A stretch of DNA of 64,000 nt from VAZQ01 sp963753575 (lineage in GTDB: Bacteria; Pseudomonadota; Alphaproteobacteria; Rhizobiales; Xanthobacteraceae), in NCBI GenBank assembly GCA_963753575.1, contig CAVWCR010000003.1, forward strand, positions 2,852,001 through 2,916,000, given 5' to 3'. The notes under the pieces were generated by a model. The model ran no database searches. It worked only from the letters and a program-made list of their open reading frames with translations, and was not told the DNA's origin. Below, one piece after another: positions 24,855 to 33,628 of the stretch. The position numbers and the translations under genes are program-made. Each line of letters begins with the position of its first letter. Position 1 is the stretch's first letter.

Positions 24855-27143
24855 ATGGCGCTCGACGACCCGCAGACACCGCCCGTCGTCGGCGCCCCGG
24901 TGCCGCGCCTGGAGGACGCCCCGCTGGTGATGGGTCGCGGGCTCTACGCGGCCGACGTCTCGTTTCCTTCGCAGCTTCACATGCGCATCGTGCGCTCGCC
25001 GGTCGCGCATGGGCGGATCGTGGCGATCGACACGACCGCGGCCAAAGCCAGCCCGGGCGTGGTGGCGGTGTGGACCATCGACGACATCGCCGAGCTGCCG
25101 CCGATCGACTTCCGCGACGACCGGGTCGAGCCGCTCATTCCCTATCGGCAGCCGCTGTTGGCACGCACCTGCGTGCGCTACGTGGGCGAGCCGGTCGCAG
25201 TCGTGTTCGCGGAGGATCGCTATCTGGCCGAGGACGCCGCCGAGCGCGTCGCGCTCGAGATCGAGGCGCTGGCGCCCATCCTCTCGACCGACGGTGCGCC
25301 GGGCGAATACGGCACCGGCCTCACCAACGAGCCGATGGTGATCGAGAAGGCCTATGGCGACATCGAGGGCGCGTTGCGCTCCGCGCATACGGTGGTGGCG
25401 CTTGATCTCTCGATCGGGCGGCACTCCGGCGTGCCGCTCGAGACCCGCGGCGCCATCGCACGCTACGACGCCGAGCATGACGTGCTGGAGCTGCACGGCG
25501 CCGCCAAGGTGCCGCACCGCAACCGCGAGCAGATCGCCAAGATCCTGTCGCGGCCGCTCTCGTCCGTGCATCTGTTCGAGGGCCATGTCGGCGGCGGCTT
25601 CGGGGTGCGCGGCGAGCTCTATCCCGAGGACGTGCTGGTTTGCGTGGGCGCGCTGCGGCTTGGCCGTCCGGTGAAGTGGATCGAGGACCGCCACGAGCAT
25701 TTCGTCGCCACCAATCATTCGCGCCAGCAGCGCCACCATGTGCGCGCCGCGGTCGACGCCGACGGCCGCATTCTCGGCATCGACGACACCTTTTTCCACG
25801 ACCAGGGCGCCTATGTGCGCACGCACGGCGCACGCGTGGTCGATCTCACCGCCGGCATGTTGCCCGGCCCCTACCGGGTGCCGAGCTATCGCGCGGCCGG
25901 GCACTATCGGCTCACCAACAAGACGCCGGCCGCGACCTATCGCTCGCCCGGCCGCTATGAAAGCACGTTCGTGCGCGAGCGGCTGATCGACGCGATCGCC
26001 GCGCGCCTGCGCCTCGACCCGATCGAGGTGCGCCGGCGCAATCTGATCGACAAGTCCGAGATGCCGTTCGAGCGGCCGCTGCATACGCTCGGCGACGAGG
26101 TGGTGCTCGATTCCGGCGACTATGCCGCGCTCCTCGCAAAGGCGCTCGACCAGTTCGGCTGGACAGCCCTGACCACGCGCCTTGAGGAGCGCCGGCGTGC
26201 CGGCGAAACGGTTGGCGCGGGGCTTGCCATGTTCGTGGAAAAAAGCGGCCTTGGCCCGCGCGATGCGGTTCGCATCGCGGTCGAGCCGTCGGGCGAGGTC
26301 GAGCTCGTCACCGGCGGGGCGTCGCTCGGCCAGGGCTTTGAGACCGTGATGGCGCAGATCTGCGCCGACGCGCTCGGCGTCGACTATCGGCGCGTGCGCG
26401 TGGTGCACGGGCAGACCAATCGGATCGCGCAAGGGATCGGCGCGCACGCGACCCGCGCGACCGTGATGACCGGCTCGGCGACGCACAACGCCGCGCGCAA
26501 GCTGCGCGCGCTCGCGCTGGAACACGCCGCGCCGCTGCTGCAAACGCCGGCCGAGGAGCTCACCATCGTCAAGGGACTGGTGCAGCGCAAGGACGAGCCG
26601 ACCGGTCCGTCGCTCGACCTCAGTGAACTCGCGCGCCGGCGTGATGGCGGCCTGATGGTGGAAGGCGAGTTCGTCACCGCGCACATGACTTATCCTTACG
26701 GCGTCCACATCGCGGTCGTCGCCATCGATCGCGACACCGGCCACGTCAAGGTCGAGCGCTACGCGATCGCCTACGACGTCGGCCGCGCCATCAACCCGAT
26801 GCTGGTCGAAGGTCAACTGGTCGGCGGCCTGGCGCAGGGGTTGGGCGGCGCGCTCACGGAGGAGTTCGTCTACGACGATCGCGGCGAGCCGCTCGCCACG
26901 ACGTTCGCCGACTATCTGGTGCTCACCGCCCGCGAAGTGCCGGCGGTCGAGGTGCTGATCACCGAGGATGCGCCCGCCCCCGGCAATCCGCTCGGCATCA
27001 AGGGCGCGGGCGAAGGCGGCGTGAACGCGGTCGGCGCCGCGATCGCGGCCGCGATCGACGACGCCATCGGCCAGCCGGGCGCAGTGACACAGCTGCCGGT
27101 GACGCCGGCGCGGCTGCGGGCGCTGCTCAAGCATCGCGCGTGA
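24855..27143 (+). CDS. Xanthine dehydrogenase family protein, molybdopterin-binding subunit
   Basis: A 762-residue large subunit of the molybdenum hydroxylase family, which inserts oxygen from water into aromatic heterocycles, aldehydes or CO. N-terminal substrate domain APVPRLEDAPLVMGRGLYAA; cofactor motifs GGGFGVRGELYPED and TYRSPGRYESTFVRERLID; catalytic Glu in GIKGAGEGGVNAVG near residue 720. It lacks the AYRCSFR signature of form I CO dehydrogenase. Normally such enzymes need FAD and 2Fe-2S subunits; neither adjoins. Only the N-terminus was trimmed, from the long frame starting at 24132 to ATG 24855. Confidence 0.9.
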   Translation: MALDDPQTPPVVGAPVPRLEDAPLVMGRGLYAADVSFPSQLHMRIVRSPVAHGRIVAIDTTAAKASPGVVAVWTIDDIAELPPIDFRDDRVEPLIPYRQPLLARTCVRYVGEPVAVVFAEDRYLAEDAAERVALEIEALAPILSTDGAPGEYGTGLTNEPMVIEKAYGDIEGALRSAHTVVALDLSIGRHSGVPLETRGAIARYDAEHDVLELHGAAKVPHRNREQIAKILSRPLSSVHLFEGHVGGGFGVRGELYPEDVLVCVGALRLGRPVKWIEDRHEHFVATNHSRQQRHHVRAAVDADGRILGIDDTFFHDQGAYVRTHGARVVDLTAGMLPGPYRVPSYRAAGHYRLTNKTPAATYRSPGRYESTFVRERLIDAIAARLRLDPIEVRRRNLIDKSEMPFERPLHTLGDEVVLDSGDYAALLAKALDQFGWTALTTRLEERRRAGETVGAGLAMFVEKSGLGPRDAVRIAVEPSGEVELVTGGASLGQGFETVMAQICADALGVDYRRVRVVHGQTNRIAQGIGAHATRATVMTGSATHNAARKLRALALEHAAPLLQTPAEELTIVKGLVQRKDEPTGPSLDLSELARRRDGGLMVEGEFVTAHMTYPYGVHIAVVAIDRDTGHVKVERYAIAYDVGRAINPMLVEGQLVGGLAQGLGGALTEEFVYDDRGEPLATTFADYLVLTAREVPAVEVLITEDAPAPGNPLGIKGAGEGGVNAVGAAIAAAIDDAIGQPGAVTQLPVTPARLRALLKHRA

Positions 27144-27388
27144 TGGCGCCCACCTGCTCTCTTGGCTTGAACGCCACTAGGGTCGGCGCCGCAAAAAATG
27201 ACTTCGGCACTTGGTCCTGACAGCTTGATCTCTGACAGCTTGGGTAAAATGCTACATCAATTCCGCGCATGGATTGCCGCGTGAACAAATCGCCGGCGTC
27301 CCCCGATCGAGGGGCGCGGCGGCGTCATGGCACCCGTAATATGGAACAGAAAATCCTGAGACAGGGGGCGCCTTAGAGACCATTGGCA

Positions 27389-28180
27389 ATGGAGACCTTG
27401 GCAATCATGCGATCAACTAGAAGAAAATGCACTGCAATGCGTGCCATCACCTCCGCCTGTCTGGTGATTGTGGGAGTGGGTGTTTCGGATCAGCTGTTCT
27501 ATAGCGGTTCGTTCTTTCAAAGTGCTGGCGCCCAGCAAGTCCAGCAGGTCAGGCAAGCGCAGCAAACCAGGCGATCGCGGAAAAATCCAGCCGCCCGCCC
27601 AACGGAGGCCACGCCGCTCGAAGCCGGCTCTCCTACAGCGTCGTGCGACCAGCAATTCCCGAAAACCGACCTTGTTCTGCCGGGCCCAAAAGGCCCCATC
27701 AAGTTGGACAGTTGCTATCGAGGGCGCGAGCATTTCATTTGTAGCGTGAACGCAATTATTGCCGAATCGCAAAAACTCAGGTCGGAATACGATAAAATCG
27801 TCCAGATGAATTATCCAAGCTTCAAGGCCATCGATCCCGTCTGCAAGCTGTCGTCTGAAGGCGTTGCGACCGACATAAAGCTGGTCCGCGATTTTTTTCC
27901 ACGGTTTAGAGCAGTCAACGCGGCTTTCGACCGACAGGCAAAATGCGCGGTCAGCATTGGACGCACGATCAAGGACCTCAATCTCTCAACCATGGCAAAT
28001 GGCGCTGATATCGTCAGGTCCATGATGGAGGCAATTGATGGGGATATGAAAAGCGTTCCCGACGAACGGCAAAATTCTGCAGATCTTTCGGAAACGATCG
28101 AGTCCGCGCGGAAATCGCTCGATGCAATCGAGAAACTTCACGCAGCAATGTGCCCGACGCATAGCAAAGCCGGGTCTTGA
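27389..28180 (+). CDS. Exported hypothetical protein
   Basis: A 263-residue protein, not recognised. A basic N-terminus (RSTRRKCTAMRA) precedes a hydrophobic stretch (ITSACLVIVGVGVSDQLFY), so it is probably exported or anchored. A Gln/Arg-rich linker follows (QQVQQVRQAQQTRR), then a region with spaced cysteines (ASCDQQF, DSCYRG, FICSVN, DPVCKL, AKCAVS, AMCPTH) that may form disulfides and a helical C-terminus. Start could be ATG 27407. Base composition is less GC-rich than the catabolic genes. It precedes the Ivy-like gene by about 120 bases. Confidence 0.55.
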   Translation: METLAIMRSTRRKCTAMRAITSACLVIVGVGVSDQLFYSGSFFQSAGAQQVQQVRQAQQTRRSRKNPAARPTEATPLEAGSPTASCDQQFPKTDLVLPGPKGPIKLDSCYRGREHFICSVNAIIAESQKLRSEYDKIVQMNYPSFKAIDPVCKLSSEGVATDIKLVRDFFPRFRAVNAAFDRQAKCAVSIGRTIKDLNLSTMANGADIVRSMMEAIDGDMKSVPDERQNSADLSETIESARKSLDAIEKLHAAMCPTHSKAGS

Positions 28181-28298
28181 GCTGGAACACGCGGTTCCGT
28201 TGCTCGTCACTGATGGGCTGGCACGCTATCATATTGCAATGATGCCTGCATGAGATAGTGCATTTGGACAAACGATCGTTTCTGCTTGAGTATCTTCA

Positions 28299-28733
28299 AT
28301 GCGCCGCATGTTCCCGGTTCGCCTGCTTGCAACAATATTACCGACACTAACGATCGCCTGCGTGATCGCTATCAACGCCGCTCTCGCTTTCAACACCTAC
28401 TACCTTGTCGACATCAAAGCGAAGAGCTCCAGAGTTATCGGTAAGTGGCAGTCGACAATACCAGGCCCCTTCGCCACGAATGCCTGGGTCAGGTCGCTTG
28501 ACGGATTGTCTCCGCCGGTCGACGATCTGGTGATTTCCTACAAGAAGTTTTATCTTGGCTGGGTCTGTTGGCCGCACGACTGCGTGGGAAACCGCGTCGT
28601 GTTCTTGATTGCGCAGGACGGGTCTGAAGCCTACGGGATGCTACGGTCCAAAGCGCTGAAGGCCGACGATGTGTTCTTTGGCGCTCCAAGCGCCGAAAAT
28701 AGGGAGCGCCTCAAAGACCATCTCGATAAATGA
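28299..28733 (+). CDS. Ivy-like (lysozyme inhibitor family) exported protein
   Basis: A 144-residue exported protein with a signal peptide ending near AALAFN. The central motif CWPHDCVGNRVVFLIA (Cys90-Cys95) followed by EAYGMLRSK matches the inhibitor-of-vertebrate-lysozyme fold, whose protruding loop is CKPHDC with the His plugging the lysozyme active site. Here Lys is replaced by Trp while the two Cys, Pro, His and Asp are kept. Length fits Ivy (about 130-157). It probably protects peptidoglycan against lysozyme or against lytic transglycosylases of the cell itself. Monocistronic as far as seen. Confidence 0.72.
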   Translation: MRRMFPVRLLATILPTLTIACVIAINAALAFNTYYLVDIKAKSSRVIGKWQSTIPGPFATNAWVRSLDGLSPPVDDLVISYKKFYLGWVCWPHDCVGNRVVFLIAQDGSEAYGMLRSKALKADDVFFGAPSAENRERLKDHLDK

Positions 28734-29026
28734 TGCTACCCGCGCTTAGCTGATCGCTCGGCGTCGAAGATCGCCTGATATTCCGTGGTCAGTGTGCCTG
28801 CCGCTGCCGCCAGGACGTGGCACTTCGCGCGGGAATGGCTCTCGCGGCCAGGCAACCCGCACAGCCTGGGTGCCCGGAAGGGTGGCCGTACCAGGGCGCA
28901 ACCGCACCGCGCACAGTATCCGCTTCGGGCCACGCAGGCATACAACCTCGCCATTTGCCGAACGCGTCGATCAAGTAATATGCAGCGGCCTGACACGTGA
29001 ACTTAAAATGCTTGAGCGAGGATGGA
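28734..29026. other. Intergenic stretch with a weak minus-strand ORF
   Basis: About 290 bases. A minus-strand frame 28736-28954 would encode a 72-residue basic protein with YCARCGCALV and ending TLTTEYQAIFDAERSAKRG; the end looks protein-like but there is no clear ribosome site, so it is not called as a gene. Confidence 0.3.
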
Positions 29027-30178
29027 ATGGATTTCGAGCTGCCCGAGGAGCTGCGCCTTCTCAAGGACAACCTGCGCAAATTCGTCGATCGCGAATTGAT
29101 CCCGCTCGAGCGCGCGGTCGTCAACGACATGGCGCAGCAGAAGGAGCTGCAGAAGCGGCTGCGTCCCAAGGTCGACGCGCTCGGGTTATGGCAATTCGAC
29201 GTGCCGGAGGAGCTCGGCGGGCTCGGGCTCGGCATGCTGGCGAAGGTCATCGTCTGGAGCGAGGTCTCGCGCACCACCGCGCTACCCGCTCGCTACCTCA
29301 CCATCTTCGGCTTCCCGGTGAGCCCGATCCTCTACACACTGGAAGGCGAGGCGCGCGAGCAATACCTCATGCCGGTGATCCGCGGCGAAAAGACCAGTTG
29401 CTTCGCCCAGACCGAGGCCGACGCCGGCTCCGATCCGGCCGCGATGCGCACGACCGCGGTGCGCGACGGCGACCATTACGTCATCAATGGCGTGAAGCGC
29501 TTCATCACCGGCGCGGACGACGCCGACTTCGCGCAGGTGTTCGCCGTCACCGATCCGCAGAAGCGGGCGCGTGGCGGCATCACCGGCTTCCTGGTCGACA
29601 TGGATACGCCCGGCGTCAAGCTTGCGGCCTCGTATGACCTGATGGTCGACGACCGGCCCTGGGAGATCGTGTTCGACAACGTCCGGGTGCCGGTCTGGAA
29701 ACGGATCGGCAACGAAGGCGACGGCTTCCGGCAGGCGCAGTCGTGGATCAATTCAGGCCGCATCCGGCACGGCGCGCGCAGCCTCGGCGTCATGGAGCGC
29801 TGCTTCGAGCTCGGCGCGGCCTACGCCAAACAGCGCAAGACCTTCGGCGCCTATCTCGCCGAGCGCCAGTCGGTGCAGTGGCCGCTGACCGAGATCTACA
29901 TGGACGCGCACAAGCTTCGACTGATGCTCTACCACGCCGCCTGGCGCTCCGACCGTGGCGAGGACTGCCGCGAGGAAGCCTTCATGGTCAAAATCTTCGG
30001 CGACCAGCGCTCGTTCTGGGCCGCCGACCGCTGCTTGCAGATCCATGGCGGCATGGGGCTGTCAAAAGAACTGCCGATCGAGCGCTTCTTCCGCGACCAG
30101 CGCAGCATGATGATCACCGAAGGCGCCGTGGAGGTGCTGCGCATGGCGCTTGCGCGCATGATCCTGAACGTGAGGTAG
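29027..30178 (+). CDS. Acyl-CoA dehydrogenase family protein
   Basis: A 383-residue flavoprotein that would introduce a 2,3 double bond into an acyl-CoA. All three parts are present: helical N-terminus (MDFELPEELRLLKDNLRKF), beta domain with SCFAQTEADAGSDPAAMRTT, and C-terminal helices with LQIHGGMGLSKELPIERFFR and MMITEGAVEVLRMALARMIL. ATG 29027 (after GAGGATGG) is used rather than the GTG at 28997. Converges with the GntR gene. It may serve the carboxylate or aromatic catabolism encoded around it; chain-length preference cannot be read. Confidence 0.92.
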   Translation: MDFELPEELRLLKDNLRKFVDRELIPLERAVVNDMAQQKELQKRLRPKVDALGLWQFDVPEELGGLGLGMLAKVIVWSEVSRTTALPARYLTIFGFPVSPILYTLEGEAREQYLMPVIRGEKTSCFAQTEADAGSDPAAMRTTAVRDGDHYVINGVKRFITGADDADFAQVFAVTDPQKRARGGITGFLVDMDTPGVKLAASYDLMVDDRPWEIVFDNVRVPVWKRIGNEGDGFRQAQSWINSGRIRHGARSLGVMERCFELGAAYAKQRKTFGAYLAERQSVQWPLTEIYMDAHKLRLMLYHAAWRSDRGEDCREEAFMVKIFGDQRSFWAADRCLQIHGGMGLSKELPIERFFRDQRSMMITEGAVEVLRMALARMILNVR

Positions 30179-30209
30179 GGCTGGAAGCGCGGCGAGGCTG
30201 CGTGGGCGC

Positions 30210-30890
30210 TCAAATCCCGACCGCGGCGCTCTCGAAGCGTGTGCGCTGCGCCTGGCGGATGTGCGCGCGCGCCGCCTCCTCGGCCCGGTCGGGATCGTGC
30301 TGCTCGATTGCCTCGACGATCTGCCGATGCTCTTCGTCTGACTCCGCGCGGCGGTTCGGCATCCGGAAGGTCGTGCTGTGCAGGAGCGCGAACGAATCGT
30401 GCAGCACGCTCAGCGTCTGCAACAGATACTGGTTGTGCGCCGCCTCGTAGATCGCCTGATGCAGGCGGCGATTGAGCGTCACCAGCGTCAGCGCGTCATG
30501 CCCGGCCTTGCAGAGCTCCTTCTGCAGCCGCCATAGGATCGCGATCTCCGGCGCGCTCGCGTGCTGGGCCGCAAATCGTGCCGCCGAGCCTTCGAGGATT
30601 TCCCGCATGGCATAAAGCTGCAGCACCTGATGCTGGCTGAGCGACGCGACGGTGAGCCCTCGCCCGGCGCCGAACGCCAGAAGCCCGCGCTGATGCAGCC
30701 GCTGCAGCGCCTCACGCACCGGCGTGCGGCTGACACCGAGATTGCGCGCGATCTCCTCCTCGCGCACGCGCTCGCCGACCGCGATGCGCCCATCCCAGAT
30801 GGCGTCGCGCAGGCTCTCGTAGACGAAGTCCGCACGCGAGCCCGTGCGCAGCGCTTCGGCGTCGATGGCAGTCAGCGTTCGAGCGGGCAT
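30210..30890 (-). CDS. GntR-family (FCD/FadR subfamily) transcriptional regulator
   Basis: A 226-residue regulator: N-terminal winged helix DAIWDGRIAVGERVREEEIA then ARNLGVSRTPVREALQRLHQ, and an all-helical FCD effector domain from about residue 90 with the metal-site pattern LNRRLHQAIYEAAHN and EEHRQIVEAIEQHDPDRAEE. Such proteins sense small carboxylates. Divergent from the UbiD gene at 31056; a TGTATACA palindrome lies between. It probably represses the UbiD/Bug unit. Confidence 0.92.
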   Translation of the reverse strand: MPARTLTAIDAEALRTGSRADFVYESLRDAIWDGRIAVGERVREEEIARNLGVSRTPVREALQRLHQRGLLAFGAGRGLTVASLSQHQVLQLYAMREILEGSAARFAAQHASAPEIAILWRLQKELCKAGHDALTLVTLNRRLHQAIYEAAHNQYLLQTLSVLHDSFALLHSTTFRMPNRRAESDEEHRQIVEAIEQHDPDRAEEAARAHIRQAQRTRFESAAVGI

Positions 30891-30934
30891 GGCGGGCTCC
30901 GGCCCCGGCTTGAGACACCGGATGCCCCTCTATT

Positions 30935-30962
30935 TACATCTGTATACAAAGGAATACAATTG
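30935..30962. promoter_or_regulatory. Candidate GntR operator around TGTATACA
   Basis: The perfect palindrome TGTATACA (30941-30948) sits in an AT-rich island of the divergent region, followed by a partial repeat GGAATACAATTG. FCD-type GntR proteins typically bind TNGTNNNACNA-like dyads such as TTGTATACAA, so this fits the neighbouring regulator. Symmetry is seen; binding is inferred. Confidence 0.5.
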
Positions 30963-31055
30963 GGCCTGCTTTCAGGCTAACGCATTATATTGCCGGCCCA
31001 ATGTTGCCCGGCTGGCGCTATCTGCGCCTCGCCGCCGGCGTGCAAGGAGACCAGG

Positions 31056-32522
31056 ATGGCCTTTGCCGACACCGCTTCCCAATCCGAAGTCAGCTACCGC
31101 GGCCTGCGCGAATGGCTCGATCGCGTCCAAGCCATGGGCGAGCTCCTGTGCGTCAACGGCGCCGATTGGAACACCGAGATGGGCAGCATCACCCAGATGC
31201 TGACCGAGAAGAGTAATGGCACTGCGCCCGCCATCCTGTTCGACGAGGTGCCGGGCTATCCCAAGGGCTTCCGCACCCTCTACGGCCATTTCTCCTCGAT
31301 CAAGCGCGTCGCGCTGACCCTCGGCCTGCCGCTCAAGCAGGAGCGCAAGGTCGACATCGTGCAGCGCTATCACCATCGCATGGCGAACCTGAAGACGATC
31401 GCGCCGCGGTTCGTGAAGGATGGGCCGGTGCTGCAGAACGTGCTCGAAGGCGACGCAGTCGACGTGCTGAAGTTTCCGGTGCCGCTGCATCACGAGCAAG
31501 ACAGGTCGCGCTATATCGGAACCGCCTGCTGCGTCATCACGCAAGATCCCGACGACGGCTGGTTCAACCTCGGCGCCTACCGCGCGCAAGTCTATGACCG
31601 CAACACGGTCGGCTGCCAGATCACCGAAGGCAAGCACGGCCGCATCCACCGCGACAAGCATTTCGAGCGCGGCAAGCCGATGAAGGTCGCGATCGTGTGC
31701 GGCCAGGACCCGCTCCTCTTCCTGCTCTCCTCGAGCCCGCTGCCGGCGATCAGCGAGCTCGACATCGCGGGCGGCCTGCGCGGCGAGCCGATCGATGTCA
31801 TTCGCGGGCCCTACACCGGCTTCCCGATCCCGGCCGATGCCGAGATCGTGCTGGAAGGCGAGACCGTGCCGGGCGAGGTGAAGCGGGAAGGCCCGTTCGG
31901 CGAATGGATGGGCTACTACTCCGACGACACCCAGCCGCGCCCCTACGTGAACGTGAAGACCATCCTCTATCGCAACGATCCGATCCTGTGCTGCGCGCCG
32001 CAGCACAAGCCGGTCGACGAGACCGGGCTGCTCAAGGGCATCGCGGGCGCGGCCCAAATCTGGAACGCGCTCGACGCCTGCGGCGTGCCGGAAGTGCTCG
32101 GCGTCTGGAACCACGAGGCCGGCCCCGCGACGCGTTTCACCGTCATCCAGCTCCGCCAGCGCTACCCCGGCCACGCGCGCCAGGCGCTGCACGTCGCCGC
32201 CTCCTGCCAGGGCGGCGCCTACGCGGGCAAGTGGACCGTGGTGGTGGACGAGGATATCGACGCCGGCGAACTCGACCAGGTGCTATGGGCGATGTGCACG
32301 CGGTTTGATCCCAACGTCGACATCGACATCATCCAGAAGGCCTGGGCCTCCAAGCGCGACCCGCTGTTCCTGCCCGGCAATTTCAACAACCGCATTCTCA
32401 TCGACGCCTGCATCCCCTACGACATGAAGCTCAAGGGCACGTTCCCGGTCACGGTCGACGTGAGCCAGGACCTGCGCGCCAAGCTCAAAGCCAAGTTCCC
32501 GCACATTTTCCCACCGATGTGA
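31056..32522 (+). CDS. UbiD-family decarboxylase
   Basis: A 488-residue member of the UbiD/Fdc family, which uses prenylated FMN to decarboxylate (or carboxylate) aromatic and unsaturated acids. Visible features: N-terminal YRGLREWLDRVQAMGELLCV, the prFMN-site region ADAEIVLEGETVPGEV and EGPFGEWMGYYSDD carrying the conserved acids, and the C-terminal YPGHARQALHVAA / WTVVVDEDIDAGELDQVLWA. Start ATG 31056 follows AAGGAG. Two Bug-like receptors follow 27 bases later, suggesting uptake of the acid it decarboxylates. No UbiX (prFMN synthase) gene lies in the window. Confidence 0.92.
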   Translation: MAFADTASQSEVSYRGLREWLDRVQAMGELLCVNGADWNTEMGSITQMLTEKSNGTAPAILFDEVPGYPKGFRTLYGHFSSIKRVALTLGLPLKQERKVDIVQRYHHRMANLKTIAPRFVKDGPVLQNVLEGDAVDVLKFPVPLHHEQDRSRYIGTACCVITQDPDDGWFNLGAYRAQVYDRNTVGCQITEGKHGRIHRDKHFERGKPMKVAIVCGQDPLLFLLSSSPLPAISELDIAGGLRGEPIDVIRGPYTGFPIPADAEIVLEGETVPGEVKREGPFGEWMGYYSDDTQPRPYVNVKTILYRNDPILCCAPQHKPVDETGLLKGIAGAAQIWNALDACGVPEVLGVWNHEAGPATRFTVIQLRQRYPGHARQALHVAASCQGGAYAGKWTVVVDEDIDAGELDQVLWAMCTRFDPNVDIDIIQKAWASKRDPLFLPGNFNNRILIDACIPYDMKLKGTFPVTVDVSQDLRAKLKAKFPHIFPPM

Positions 32523-32549
32523 GCTGCCCTCCTGAGGAGTTGCGATCCC

Positions 32550-33584
32550 ATGCGCCGTCCCCTCCCCTGTCAACTGCGCGCGCTTGTTGGCTGCGCGGTG
32601 GTCATGTTTGCAACGACGCTCTCGGCCCACGCCCAAAGCGTCGAGGAATTCTATAAGGGAAAGAGCATCACGCTTGCGATCGGCTTCGCCAGCGGCGGCG
32701 GCTACGACATCTACGCGCGACTGTTGTCGCGCCACATGAGCAAGCACATCCCCGGGCATCCCTCGATCGTGCCGCAGAACATGCCGGGCGCAGGAAGCTT
32801 GCGCGCCGCGCAGCATCTCTATTCCCTGGCGCCCAAGGATGGCACCGCCATCGCCACGTTCGGGCGGCAGATGGGCATTGCGCCGCTGCTTGGCACCAGC
32901 GCGCAATACGACGGCACCAAGTTCAACTGGATCGGCAGCATCACCAATGAAGTGTCGACCTGCGTCAGTTGGCATACCGCGACGGTCAAGACCTGGAACG
33001 ACATGCTGGAAAAGACCATCACGCTCGGCGGCGACGGCCCGGGCGCCGATCCTGACGTCTTTGCGCTGCTCTATCGCAACATCTTCGACGCCAAGATCAA
33101 GCTCGTGAGCGGCTATCACGGCACGACGCCGATCATCCTGGCGATGGAGCGCGGCGAGGTCGACGGGCTGTGCGGCTATTCCTGGAGCACCATCCAGAGC
33201 AAGCACGGGCCATGGCTGCGGGACAAGAAGATCAACATTCTGGTCCAGGCCGCCCTGCAGAAGGACCCTGAGCTTGCCAGCGTGCCGCTCGTCCTCGACA
33301 TGGCGAAGACCGACGAGCAGCGCCAGATCCTCAAGATATTCCTCACCAGCCAGGAGATCGCGCGCCCGTTCGCGGCGCCGCCGGGCGTGCCCGCCGATCG
33401 CGTCGCCGCGCTGCGGGCTGCGTTCGATGCCACCATGAAGGATGCGGAATTTCTGGCCGAGGCCAAGAAGCTCAATCTCGACGTCAATCCGCTCACCGGC
33501 ACAAAGATTGCAAGCCTGCTGAAGGAGCTCTACGCCACGCCGAAGAGCGTCATTCAGAAGGCCGCACAGGCAGTCGCCAAGTAA
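32550..33584 (+). CDS. Bug-like periplasmic binding protein, tandem copy 1
   Basis: A 344-residue exported receptor of a diverged tripartite-tricarboxylate family. Signal peptide ends near LSAHAQ; mature start SVEEFYKGKSITLAIGFASG, then GGGYDIYARLLSRHMSKHIP, QNMPGAGSLRAAQHLY and APKDGTAIATFGR. The pattern differs from ordinary Bug proteins in the GGGYDxY motif. RBS GAGGAG upstream of the ATG. The next gene is a close paralogue. No TctA/TctB in this unit. Confidence 0.88.
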   Translation: MRRPLPCQLRALVGCAVVMFATTLSAHAQSVEEFYKGKSITLAIGFASGGGYDIYARLLSRHMSKHIPGHPSIVPQNMPGAGSLRAAQHLYSLAPKDGTAIATFGRQMGIAPLLGTSAQYDGTKFNWIGSITNEVSTCVSWHTATVKTWNDMLEKTITLGGDGPGADPDVFALLYRNIFDAKIKLVSGYHGTTPIILAMERGEVDGLCGYSWSTIQSKHGPWLRDKKINILVQAALQKDPELASVPLVLDMAKTDEQRQILKIFLTSQEIARPFAAPPGVPADRVAALRAAFDATMKDAEFLAEAKKLNLDVNPLTGTKIASLLKELYATPKSVIQKAAQAVAK

Positions 33585-33628
33585 CCGAAGTGACCCGCCG
33601 AAGGCCTGAACAACAGGACAATGGAACA

